DNA of 64,000 bases from Alphaproteobacteria bacterium (GTDB lineage Bacteria > Pseudomonadota > Alphaproteobacteria > Micavibrionales > Micavibrionaceae), in assembly GCA_030424975.1 (NCBI GenBank), contig JAUHVY010000002.1:620001-684000 (forward strand), read 5' to 3'. The number at the start of each line of letters is the position of its first letter. Within the stretch, counting starts at the first letter, position 1. The notes beneath the pieces are model-generated. The model was not told the DNA's origin, did no database searches, and was given only the letters and a program-made list of their open reading frames with translations. Positions 8,446-16,589 of the stretch are shown one piece after another. Made by a program: the position numbers and the translations under genes.

Positions 8446-9714
8446 ATGAATGATGAAAACAGCGATAATGTTAATCGCCCTTATCCGTTACTTTCAAGAT
8501 GTATCCATTGGCTAACAGCACTGATTGTTTTGGTGCTGTTATTCGTTGGTATGTATATGACCTCAATGGCCTATAGCCCGCAAAAAATTGAGATTTATAA
8601 CCTGCATAAATCATTCGGACTATTGGTCTTGTTTATGGCGTTTTTACGCATTTTATGGCTTGTTATAAAGGGAAAGCCGAAATCATTGCCTACCCATAAA
8701 AAATGGGAAAAGGGACTTTCACATTTAACGCACGCATTTTTGTATTTTGCATTATTTGCAATCCCCTTAAGTGGTTGGGTCATGTCATCGGCCAGTGAAT
8801 ATCCTGTTTATTTCTTTGGTTTTGATTTGCCTGATTTCGTCGGTAAAGATAAGGATTTGGCACATAATGCAGAGGAAATACATGAGCTTCTAGCCTTTAT
8901 ATTGCTTGGCTTTGTCGGGCTTCATATGGTAGGGGCTTTTAAACATCACTTCATTGATAAAGATGCCACAATCAAGCGCATGAGTTCTGCACGTTTAGGA
9001 CTATTGGGTGGTATTTTGTTATTGCTTGTTATGGGCGGGCTATATGCTTTACCTGCATCGCAATTGGCAAAGGGTATCGCAAAGGACCTGTATAAGGCCG
9101 AAGCGCAGGGCAATGAAACGGCACAAGAATACAAAGCAAATCAAAGTGACGCATTATCTGATAATGATGAGGTTATGGATGCGAAAGAGCACGCGGGCGT
9201 GACCGAATGGGATATTGATACAGACAACAGCACACTTGAATTTACGGCTACGCAATACGGCTCCGCGTTTACCGGTACATTTGATTTTGATGGTCATATC
9301 TATTTTGATCCTGAGCGTCTTAAGCAAGGTGATGTGCGTATAGAAATTGATATTAAATCAATTCAAACCGGAAGTGATAGTCGTGACGAGCAGGCGCTCT
9401 CAGCTGATTGGTTTGATACGGATCAGTATCGCTATGCTGTTTTTACGGCTGATCAATTTGAAGCGGGTGCACAAGATAATGAATATGTTGCTAAGGGCAC
9501 ACTGACCATTAAGGGTGTATCGATGCCGCTTGATTTGCCGTTTATTTTGCAAATAAATGATGATGGTGGCATTCGTTCGGCTATTATGAATGCACAAATA
9601 TCGCTAAGCCGCGCTGACTATAAGGTTGGTCAGGGTGAGTGGGAAGGTGATGATGCAATAGGCCATAATGTCGAATTGAATATTGAGCTTAAGGCCAAAG
9701 CAAAGAGCAAATAA
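8446..9714 (+). CDS. Cytochrome b561 domain fused to YceI domain
   Basis: The N-terminal half (about residues 10-205) is a prokaryotic cytochrome b561: RCIHWLTALIVLVLLFVGMY, a second helix with YNLHKSFGLLVLFMAFLRI, then HAFLYFALFAIPLSGW and HELLAFILLGFVGLHMVGAFKHH. These give the His ligands expected for two b haems. After a final span and an acidic linker, a YceI domain fills about residues 245-420 (WDIDTDNSTLEFTATQYGSA, GTLTIKGVSMPLDLPF, SRADYKVGQGEW). One chain thus links a membrane electron carrier to a periplasmic lipid-binding barrel. It sits just after a stand-alone YceI gene. The likely role is electron exchange with a quinone-like ligand or another periplasmic partner; that is inference. 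Confidence 0.9.
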   Translation: MNDENSDNVNRPYPLLSRCIHWLTALIVLVLLFVGMYMTSMAYSPQKIEIYNLHKSFGLLVLFMAFLRILWLVIKGKPKSLPTHKKWEKGLSHLTHAFLYFALFAIPLSGWVMSSASEYPVYFFGFDLPDFVGKDKDLAHNAEEIHELLAFILLGFVGLHMVGAFKHHFIDKDATIKRMSSARLGLLGGILLLLVMGGLYALPASQLAKGIAKDLYKAEAQGNETAQEYKANQSDALSDNDEVMDAKEHAGVTEWDIDTDNSTLEFTATQYGSAFTGTFDFDGHIYFDPERLKQGDVRIEIDIKSIQTGSDSRDEQALSADWFDTDQYRYAVFTADQFEAGAQDNEYVAKGTLTIKGVSMPLDLPFILQINDDGGIRSAIMNAQISLSRADYKVGQGEWEGDDAIGHNVELNIELKAKAKSK

Positions 9715-9728
9715 AACGCTCTTTTTTT
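9703..9728 (+). terminator. Intrinsic terminator overlapping the b561-YceI stop codon
   Basis: AAGAGC (9703-9708) pairs with GCTCTT (9718-9723), followed by an unbroken T run. The left arm lies inside the last codons of the coding region, so the stop codon sits in the loop. Confidence 0.65.
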
Positions 9729-9754
9729 GTAAATTATTGCTTTCATAATTGCAT

Positions 9755-9783
9755 AATTTCTCCTGTGCGCTAGACTACTTCGC
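9755..9783 (+). promoter_or_regulatory. Possible promoter giving a leaderless transcript
   Basis: A -10-like TAGACT (9771-9776) ends 7 bases before the GST-like ATG at 9784, and no Shine-Dalgarno is present between them. A weak -35-like TTGCAT lies 16 bases upstream. Transcription would start at or next to the start codon. Confidence 0.35.
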
Positions 9784-10446
9784 ATGCGAATCTTATATCA
9801 TTTTTGGCTGCATCCTTTCTCACGCAAAGTGCAAATGGCACTGGCGGAAAAGAATTTGCCGTATGATTTGCACATTGAAAAGATATGGGAGCGCCGCACA
9901 GAATTCTTGGCGATGAACCCTGCAGGTGATCTTCCTGTTTTGATTGAGGAAGATGGTACCGTTCTTTCGAATTCCCAAGTTATTTGCGAGTATTTGGACG
10001 AGGTATATTCGGAGGTAAACCTGATCGGGAAAGATCCTGCGCAACGTGCGGAAACGCGCCGTTTGGTAAACTGGTTTGATCGTAAATTCAACAAGGAAGT
10101 AACGGATAATCTTGTTGGTGAAAAGGTCACGAAGGCCATCTTGAAGTTGGGCGAACCACATGGACCGACCGTACGTGCAGGCCGCGCAAATATACATTAT
10201 CACTTGGATTATATCGGATTCTTGACTGAGCGCCGCAAATGGCTGGCCGGTGAAGATTTTTCTCTTGCAGATATTTCTGCAGCAGCGCATATTTCTGCTG
10301 TAGATTATATTGGTGATGTCCCGTGGGAGCAGCATGAGCCTGCTCGTAAATGGTATAATAAAATAAAAGAGCGGGATGGCCTTGCGGCGTTGTTGGAAGA
10401 GCGTGTGCCGGATTTTGATCCGGTTGCATTTGCTAAAACAGCATAA
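9784..10446 (+). CDS. Glutathione S-transferase-family protein, FzlA-like
   Basis: The 220-residue protein has an N-terminal thioredoxin-like GST domain (LYHFWLHPFSRKVQMALAEK, then NPAGDLPVLIEEDGTVLSNS with the cis-proline and Ser of the glutathione site, and ICEYLDE). An alpha-helical C-terminal domain follows, with YHLDYIGFLTERRKWLAGEDF and LADISAAAHISAVDYIGDVPW. The C-terminal half resembles the alphaproteobacterial FtsZ-binding FzlA group, which regulates Z-ring curvature and cell-wall constriction rather than detoxification. I recall that similarity rather than having measured it, so a plain GST remains possible. It lies between terminated upstream genes and a downstream epimerase-like gene 30 bases away on the same strand. 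Confidence 0.8.
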   Translation: MRILYHFWLHPFSRKVQMALAEKNLPYDLHIEKIWERRTEFLAMNPAGDLPVLIEEDGTVLSNSQVICEYLDEVYSEVNLIGKDPAQRAETRRLVNWFDRKFNKEVTDNLVGEKVTKAILKLGEPHGPTVRAGRANIHYHLDYIGFLTERRKWLAGEDFSLADISAAAHISAVDYIGDVPWEQHEPARKWYNKIKERDGLAALLEERVPDFDPVAFAKTA

Positions 10447-10476
10447 ATAGCGGGCATATATTAAGGTGATATAAAG

Positions 10477-11409
10477 GTGAGCGAAACAGCGAATAAACAT
10501 CTTTTTTGTTTTGGTTATGGGTATTGCGGTGATTTTTTGACGCGCGCATTGCGTTCGCGTGGTGGATGGTGTGCATCAGGGACAACCAGAGACGCCGAAA
10601 AGCGCAAAGCCTTGCGTGAAAATGAAACAAAAGCCTTTCTTTTTGATACGAATATTCCCCTTGCCGATCCGCTTTATATGATGCGTGATGCAACGCATAT
10701 CTTGATTTCTACACCGCCGACAGATGAAGGTGATCCGTCTTTTTTAATGCATGCAAATGATATCCTTCAGCTCAAGAATATAGAGTGGATAGGGTATCTT
10801 TCCACCACAGGCGCTTATGGTGATCGTGATGGCGGGTGGGTTGATGAAGCATCGGAAGCGCGCCCCTCAACGAAACGCGGTTCGCGTCGTTTAAAAGCGG
10901 AAGAGCAATGGCTATCTCTTTGTAAAAATGAAGGAGTGCCGGTACACATTTTCCGTCTGGCAGGTATTTACGGGCCCGGGCGCTCGGCGCTCGATTCTGT
11001 ACGTTCGGGCGTTGCACGCCGTATTGATAAACCCGGCCATGCCTTTAGCCGTATTCATGTTGATGATATTGTGCAAATTTTATTGGCATCCATTGATAAC
11101 CCTAAGCCGGGCGAAATTTATAATGTATGTGATGATATGCCCGCCCCAAGTCATGAAGTTATTGATTATGCCTGTCAATTGTTGGGCCTCGAATCACCGC
11201 CTTTGCAATCATTTGACAAGGTTGATATGGCGCCGATCACACGTAGTTTTTATGCCGACAACAAACGCATTAAAAATGATAAAATAAAGTCTGAACTTGG
11301 CGTGACTTTAAAATATAAAAATTACAAGGAAGGCCTGGAATCTTGTCTGCAATTAGAACAGAACGGCAATGATATTCCGGAAGTCTTGCAAACGAGCCAA
11401 AGCTCTTAA
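10477..11409 (+). CDS. NAD(P)-dependent epimerase/dehydratase-like protein (extended SDR, YeeZ-type)
   Basis: The 310-residue protein begins at a GTG preceded by a weak AAGGTGAT-type site. It has a Rossmann start (FCFGYGYCGDFLTRALRSRG, a GxGxxG variant) and WIGYLSTTGAYGDRDGGWVDE, the Ser/Thr-Gly-Tyr-Gly-Asp pattern of YeeZ-like SDRs. VPVHIFRLAGIYGPGRSALD and FSRIHVDDIVQILLAS follow, and GEIYNVCDD. The usual catalytic YxxxK is not obvious, as is common in this atypical group, so the reaction is unknown. It follows the FzlA-like gene at 30 bases and its stop overlaps that of the convergent histidine kinase gene by four bases. Confidence 0.8.
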   Translation: MSETANKHLFCFGYGYCGDFLTRALRSRGGWCASGTTRDAEKRKALRENETKAFLFDTNIPLADPLYMMRDATHILISTPPTDEGDPSFLMHANDILQLKNIEWIGYLSTTGAYGDRDGGWVDEASEARPSTKRGSRRLKAEEQWLSLCKNEGVPVHIFRLAGIYGPGRSALDSVRSGVARRIDKPGHAFSRIHVDDIVQILLASIDNPKPGEIYNVCDDMPAPSHEVIDYACQLLGLESPPLQSFDKVDMAPITRSFYADNKRIKNDKIKSELGVTLKYKNYKEGLESCLQLEQNGNDIPEVLQTSQSS

Positions 11410-13355
11410 TTTTCTTCTTTTTCCGGTTTATACGCACTATAGGGAAGGCGCAGTGTAACGGTTGTGCCGATATCTACGGTTGATTCGATATGGATTGAAC
11501 CGCCGTGCAAATTGATTAATTCCTTGGTGATGGAGAGGCCAAGCCCTGTACCTTCATGATCACGTGTGTATTGTGATGACACTTGTTCAAACGGGTTTAA
11601 GACGCTCGCCAGTTTATTTGGCGGGATGCCGATACCCGTATCACATACTTTGATAGAGAAATAATCTTCACGGTGATAGCATTCGACCCAAACGGAGCCA
11701 CCGCTTTTTGTAAATTTAACCGCATTTGACAAAAGGTTCAGTAAAACTTGCATAAGCGCACGGCGGTCACCAACCATGGTGATATCCAGACTGACATCAT
11801 CCGTTCCGCGAATCGTTACGCCTTGTTCTGCGGCTTTGCCCTGTACCATATTGACAGCGCGCGCAACAATGTCACCAATATTAACTTCTTCCAGATCCAG
11901 TTTGTGTTTGCCCGCCTCAATTTTGGACATATCTAAAATATCACTGATCAGGTCGAGGAGGTGATGTCCGCTCTCTCTTATGCTTGTGGCGTACTCAACG
12001 TATTTTTCGTTAAAGATCGGGCCAAGCATTTGTGATTCGATCATTTCAGAAAAGCCGATGATCGCGTTCAATGGCGTACGTAATTCATGGCTCATATTCG
12101 CAAGAAAACGGGATTTTGCGATATATGCCTGCTCGGATGCATCTTTGGCTTGACGCAGCTCTTGTTCATAAAGCATGCGTTCTGTCATATCTTGCATAAT
12201 GCCATATAGAGCGATCACCTCGCCCTCATGGTTTTTTTCGCATCGCCCTTCACAAGATATGAAGCGTATTTCACCGCCGGGGCGCATGATACGAAATTCC
12301 ATATCATAATTTTTTTCTTCGATAATCGCGCGCTGGAATACCTGTACTACACGCCCGATATCACGTTTATGTACCAATTCTGTCAGAACATTAATGCTTG
12401 GTCTGAAATGATCTTTATCAACGCCGAAAATACGGAAAATTTCTTCCGACCATGAGATGTTATCCTCCCCGATCAGCCAATGCCAATGCCCCATACGGCC
12501 AATCGCCTCTGCCTCGGAAAGTTGTCTTTGGCGGCGCTGTAAATCAACTTGTTTACGTTTGATGTCGGTAATGTCGCGACCGGTAGCGTATAGCTTGCCA
12601 TTTTGGTATTTATGACGCCATTCAATCCAGCGCACCGCGTTATTATTCGTAAGTGTACGTGCCTCAAAATCAAGAACATTGCCATCGATTGTTTCGTCAT
12701 TAATCAGATTTTTCAGTGTATTTGAAACATGTTCTTGTTCGCGTGGGTCGAATAAGTCGGTGAAATTCATGCCGGAAGAAAAGTCATAGCCCAATTGTGC
12801 GGCAAAGGCGGTATTGGCGCTTATTATTTGGGCATGATCGTTCATAACAATCATAATGTCACGCGTCATGCCGGCAAAAGCTTCTAGATCTTCGTTATAT
12901 GATGGTTCATTGTCCTGGTGCACCGATTGAATACGTGCGTTGGATGTTTGGATACGTGATAGCAATGATTCCAAATCATCATCGGCGATGTTTGTGGCGT
13001 CATCGTCAACGAGTGAGGCGATAAGAAAGCGTTTATTATCGGATGTTGTTAACCAGTCAAAATGAAATTCTGTAATAATCGGGTTATCGGTTAGATGCAC
13101 ATGATGCTCTCCGGTCGGCAGGGCGGTGATACCCTCTCCATCAGCGATTAAATCTTCGGAAAAGCTAAGGAAGTCAAAAATATGTGCGCCACCTTCGATT
13201 TCATCCACGCCACCAAGCGCGCAGAACGCATCAGATGCATATAGGATATTGCCGTTTTCATCAACGGCACAACGTGCTGCTTCGCCCTTGCCCTGAAGGA
13301 CAAAAGGGGACACATCGTTATTATGTTCCAAATTAATTTTGCTGCTTACTGACAT
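11406..13355 (-). CDS. Soluble PAS-domain sensor histidine kinase
   Basis: This 649-residue protein has no signal peptide or membrane span, so it senses inside the cell. After a divergent N-terminal PAS-like region come a PAS domain at about 165-275 (IMIVMNDHAQIISANTAFAA) and a PAS_3/PAC domain at about 285-400 (FRIMRPGGEIRFISCEGR). The dimerisation helix NMSHELRTPLNAIIGFSEMI carries the phosphorylated His at residue 423. The ATPase domain has N (NLLSNAVKFT), G1 (DTGIGIP), F (FEQV) and G2 (GTGLGLSI) boxes. No receiver or output domain is attached and no response regulator gene is adjacent, so this is an orphan kinase. Its overall design resembles alphaproteobacterial cell-cycle kinases such as PleC/DivJ, but the specific role is unknown. 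Confidence 0.92.
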   Translation of the reverse strand: MSVSSKINLEHNNDVSPFVLQGKGEAARCAVDENGNILYASDAFCALGGVDEIEGGAHIFDFLSFSEDLIADGEGITALPTGEHHVHLTDNPIITEFHFDWLTTSDNKRFLIASLVDDDATNIADDDLESLLSRIQTSNARIQSVHQDNEPSYNEDLEAFAGMTRDIMIVMNDHAQIISANTAFAAQLGYDFSSGMNFTDLFDPREQEHVSNTLKNLINDETIDGNVLDFEARTLTNNNAVRWIEWRHKYQNGKLYATGRDITDIKRKQVDLQRRQRQLSEAEAIGRMGHWHWLIGEDNISWSEEIFRIFGVDKDHFRPSINVLTELVHKRDIGRVVQVFQRAIIEEKNYDMEFRIMRPGGEIRFISCEGRCEKNHEGEVIALYGIMQDMTERMLYEQELRQAKDASEQAYIAKSRFLANMSHELRTPLNAIIGFSEMIESQMLGPIFNEKYVEYATSIRESGHHLLDLISDILDMSKIEAGKHKLDLEEVNIGDIVARAVNMVQGKAAEQGVTIRGTDDVSLDITMVGDRRALMQVLLNLLSNAVKFTKSGGSVWVECYHREDYFSIKVCDTGIGIPPNKLASVLNPFEQVSSQYTRDHEGTGLGLSITKELINLHGGSIHIESTVDIGTTVTLRLPYSAYKPEKEEN

Positions 13356-13484
13356 TTTAAAAATCGAATGATAAAAAAAGAATCAAGGGAACCCTTACTT
13401 TTGAATCATACGCGTAAACACTGTATTTTGACAAGTCTTTTGTCATATCGCATTAAGGATTTGAGGCATCGGAGCCGGGATAAC

Positions 13485-13512
13485 AAAAAAAGGCCGCACG
13501 ATGGCGACCTTT
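13485..13512 (-). terminator. Intrinsic terminator of the redoxin/DsbD unit
   Basis: Read on the minus strand, AAAGGTCGC (13512-13504) pairs with GCGGCCTTT (13497-13489) with one mismatch, and a T run follows. It lies about 30 bases after the redoxin stop and before the histidine kinase start. Confidence 0.7.
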
Positions 13513-13544
13513 CATGAGATTAAGATTAATATCAAATCATATAA

Positions 13545-14168
13545 TTAATATTTAACCGAGCATCCGTATGGTGCTGTACGTGGTACCTCTACGGCGCGGC
13601 TATTTGCCAAATCATCCAGTGCGGCAAGAACAAGGTTCTTCGCTGTTTTTACTGATTCAGGATTTGGGCTCGGGTTGTCATCGATTGCGCCTTTATAAAC
13701 AACATTGCCTTCCGCAGAAATGACAAACATGTGCGGTGTTGTTTTTGCACCGTATAGTTTGCCGATCTCGCCTGTGGCATCAAGAATGCGTGTTGTTGCA
13801 TGTGCATCAACTTCTTTTTCGATCTCCATGGCTTCTTCCGGTGTTACATGGCCTTGTTTGCCGGGAGCGGATGAAACGATAGACACCCATACAACGCCGT
13901 TATCTGTTGCTGTTTTTTGTGCATCTTGCATGTTGTGCGTGCTGTAATGTTTGTTTACGAACGGGCAAAGGTGATTTGTCCATTCAAGAACAACAATTTT
14001 CCCTTTTTGATCTTCCAGTTTAAATGTGTTGCCGTGTATGTCGATGGCTTCGAAATTAGGGGCCGCTTCACCCACTTCCATTGATGCGCGAACCGGTAGG
14101 CTCACCCAGCTAAAAGCAAGCGGTATTGCCGCCAAAGCCAATATGAAAAGAACTATATTTTTGTACAT
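13545..14168 (-). CDS. Exported thioredoxin-fold (AhpC/TSA-like redoxin) protein
   Basis: The 207-residue precursor has a signal peptide or anchor (MYKNIVLFILALAAIPLAFS). The thioredoxin-fold domain starts with EVGEAAPNFEAIDIHGN and VVLEWTNHLCPFVNKHY. In place of a CxxC there is a single Cys (LCPFVNKHY), the arrangement of the peroxiredoxin-like redoxin family. The C-terminus ends in APYGCSVKY, a conserved ending of the same family with a second Cys that could pair with the first. AAGGAG precedes the ATG. It lies 50 bases behind a DsbD/ScsB-type reductase gene on the same strand, so that membrane protein probably feeds it electrons in the periplasm. A role in copper or peroxide stress is possible but not shown. 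Confidence 0.85.
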   Translation of the reverse strand: MYKNIVLFILALAAIPLAFSWVSLPVRASMEVGEAAPNFEAIDIHGNTFKLEDQKGKIVVLEWTNHLCPFVNKHYSTHNMQDAQKTATDNGVVWVSIVSSAPGKQGHVTPEEAMEIEKEVDAHATTRILDATGEIGKLYGAKTTPHMFVISAEGNVVYKGAIDDNPSPNPESVKTAKNLVLAALDDLANSRAVEVPRTAPYGCSVKY

Positions 14169-14218
14169 GATATTAATCTCCTTTTTGTTGCGGGTGTACG
14201 TGTACTATATAGAAACCA

Positions 14219-16417
14219 TTAATGGTTAACCACCATTTCTTTTACGATCGCCGGCGTTAAAACCTGCGGTAAAATTTCTGCTTTCGGCCGTTGTCCTGTT
14301 TTCGGATCACGTGCTCCGTAAAAGACGTACAGAGGCACGCCGTTACGCTCAAATGCGTCCAGATAGGCGGTGATTTCTTCATCATGATTTGTCCAATCAC
14401 CAATCAGGTAGCGCACATTATTGTTTTGAAATGTATCTTTTGTGGATTTGATATTTAGTGCGACAGCATGATTTAATTTACATGTAATGCACCAAGCTGC
14501 TGTCATTTCCACAAAGATCGGCTCGTCACCTGACAAGTATTCAGACAAGGCTTCTTTTGTGTAAGGTTCGCCAAATTGGTAGTGCTTATCAGAAGAGCTG
14601 TGCCCTTCTGTTACTGTCAGGTAGGTCACACTCCAGACAGGCAGGATAAGGCTGAAGAGTACAGCAAGGTGCATGCAAAACCTTACAAACCCACGTGCCT
14701 TTATTTTTGAAAGCCACACCGCAAAAGAGAGTGATAGCATGCCAAGCAAAATTAGAAGTACACCATAAGAACCTGATTGCTGGCTGAGAACCCAAACAAG
14801 CCAGATCGCGGATGCAAACATCGGGAATGACAGAAACTGTTTGAATGTATTCATCCATGCGCCGGGGCGCGGTAATAATTTACGGCTGGCGGGGATGAAG
14901 GATAAAATCAAATATGGTAAGGCGAGGCCAAAACCGAGAGCGGCAAAAACGCTCATGCTGATGTATGCGCTTTGTGTCAGGGCGAAGCCCATCGCTGCGC
15001 CCATGAACGGTGCGGTACAGGGGGTTGCCACAAGGGTGGCTAGCATACCGGTGAAGAAAGAGCTGCCGATCGACTGGCCGCGCGTTAGGGCGCTACCGAC
15101 ATTACCGAGCCCCATATCAACATTATAAAAGCCCATAAGGTTCAAGCCGATCAGGAACAGCATATATGCAAGCACGCCAACAACAATCGGGTTTTGGAGT
15201 TGAAAGCCCCAACCAATGACGGAACCTGCTTCCTTGAAAATAACCAATGCGCCGCCAATAAAGAGGAAGCTTAGCACCACGCCAAGTGTATAGGCTATGC
15301 CGTGTGCCATGGCTACAGTGTTATCTTTTTCGCCCATTTTGACAAGGCTTAGGGCCTTCATTGACAGAACGGGAAATACGCACGGCATTAGGTTGAGTAT
15401 CAGGCCGCCGAACAAAGCCAAGTACAAGGCGCTAAGCCATGTCATATCATCCGGATGTGTGTAGAGCGGCGGCAAGCTCTGTACGTTTTTTTTGCTGTTT
15501 TCAACATTTGAGCTATTGCCCTTATTGACTACTGCGCTTGATGAATCATTTTTTTTTTGCTCGGCTGTAATATAAAAGCCTTTATTCTTTCCGCGCTCAC
15601 CTTTTATTACTAACAGTCCTTCAAGGTTTTCAAAATTTTCGATCGGTTCGTCGCCGCGCGCATGATGAATTGTGATTGTTCCGTCTTTAATAATTACTTC
15701 CGGCATTTCGATGTGCTGTATAACGCCCCAGCTATATGGGAAGAATTCTATGTTGTCCTTTGTCGCATTTCTTAATAGCGTTCGGTCTTCAGGATTGAGT
15801 ACAAGCTTTAGCAAAGCCTGTTCGTTTTTCTTAATCTCTTCGAATGAGAATTCGCCTTTTAGCACTTTTGGGATAACCGATGTAGTCTGAGAAAGTAGTT
15901 TCTGAACTTTCTCAGGGTTTTCAGATTTCAAGTTTTCTGGGTTATTGAGTTCTACCTTAATGGTGTCATATTCGGGAATGCAGATTTCATTGCAAACCAA
16001 CATTTCAAGCTTAGCTGTCAGGGTGATTTTACCCTTCGGTAGCATATCAGGAACCTTTAAGGTTTGAAGAAGGTTAACGGAGTTATAGTATCCGTAGTTA
16101 ACCAATATATCGTATGATATTTTGTCTGGTGTTGGCCAATTTAATTCTGATATTTCAAATCCTTTTGGTGTATCCCATGTGATTTTAACAGGTAGTCCTG
16201 AATCGCCGGGGTTTAGCCAATAAACGTGCCAGTGAGGTTCCAAATCGATGGTCGTTACAATTTTTATTTCATCGCCCGGGCTGACGGCTGAGCGCTCTGG
16301 TGTGATGCTGACGTTTGTGTATCTTTCGGGGTCTGCTGCATTCGCATTTTGTGGCCATTGCGCCATGATACCTAAGACCATGGTCAAAACTAGAATGATT
16401 TTATTTTTCAACAACAT
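14219..16417 (-). CDS. DsbD/ScsB-type thiol:disulfide interchange protein
   Basis: This 732-residue protein carries reducing power from cytoplasmic thioredoxin across the inner membrane. A signal peptide is followed by an N-terminal DsbD-like beta domain (about 30-320) with VCNEICIPEY. A central membrane domain of about eight helices follows, with LGGLILNLMPCVFPVLSMKA and LATPCTAPFMGAA, whose two Cys form the membrane relay. The C-terminal thioredoxin domain contains EMTAAWCITCK near residue 640. The GAGG-type ribosome binding site supports the ATG. The length and N-terminal domain fit the ScsB branch rather than short CcdA. The downstream redoxin gene is a likely partner. Confidence 0.92.
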   Translation of the reverse strand: MLLKNKIILVLTMVLGIMAQWPQNANAADPERYTNVSITPERSAVSPGDEIKIVTTIDLEPHWHVYWLNPGDSGLPVKITWDTPKGFEISELNWPTPDKISYDILVNYGYYNSVNLLQTLKVPDMLPKGKITLTAKLEMLVCNEICIPEYDTIKVELNNPENLKSENPEKVQKLLSQTTSVIPKVLKGEFSFEEIKKNEQALLKLVLNPEDRTLLRNATKDNIEFFPYSWGVIQHIEMPEVIIKDGTITIHHARGDEPIENFENLEGLLVIKGERGKNKGFYITAEQKKNDSSSAVVNKGNSSNVENSKKNVQSLPPLYTHPDDMTWLSALYLALFGGLILNLMPCVFPVLSMKALSLVKMGEKDNTVAMAHGIAYTLGVVLSFLFIGGALVIFKEAGSVIGWGFQLQNPIVVGVLAYMLFLIGLNLMGFYNVDMGLGNVGSALTRGQSIGSSFFTGMLATLVATPCTAPFMGAAMGFALTQSAYISMSVFAALGFGLALPYLILSFIPASRKLLPRPGAWMNTFKQFLSFPMFASAIWLVWVLSQQSGSYGVLLILLGMLSLSFAVWLSKIKARGFVRFCMHLAVLFSLILPVWSVTYLTVTEGHSSSDKHYQFGEPYTKEALSEYLSGDEPIFVEMTAAWCITCKLNHAVALNIKSTKDTFQNNNVRYLIGDWTNHDEEITAYLDAFERNGVPLYVFYGARDPKTGQRPKAEILPQVLTPAIVKEMVVNH

Positions 16418-16589
16418 ATTAAAACCTCGAACAATACGAATTACCCTATTTTAGGTGAGATGATAGACGTGCTCAGATGAAAAGCAATATCTTTCAACAT
16501 CTTTAACCTATTCGTTGTATCTTGCAATTCGTTACAGGATTCCTCACACTCAATTCTGTGAAATTTCAATTTTTTACGAGTTTTTAAAA

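Noticed and set aside
9820-10500. A 226-codon minus-strand frame opposite the GST-like gene
   Set aside because: It is fully antisense to a clearly recognised protein and shows no domain motifs.
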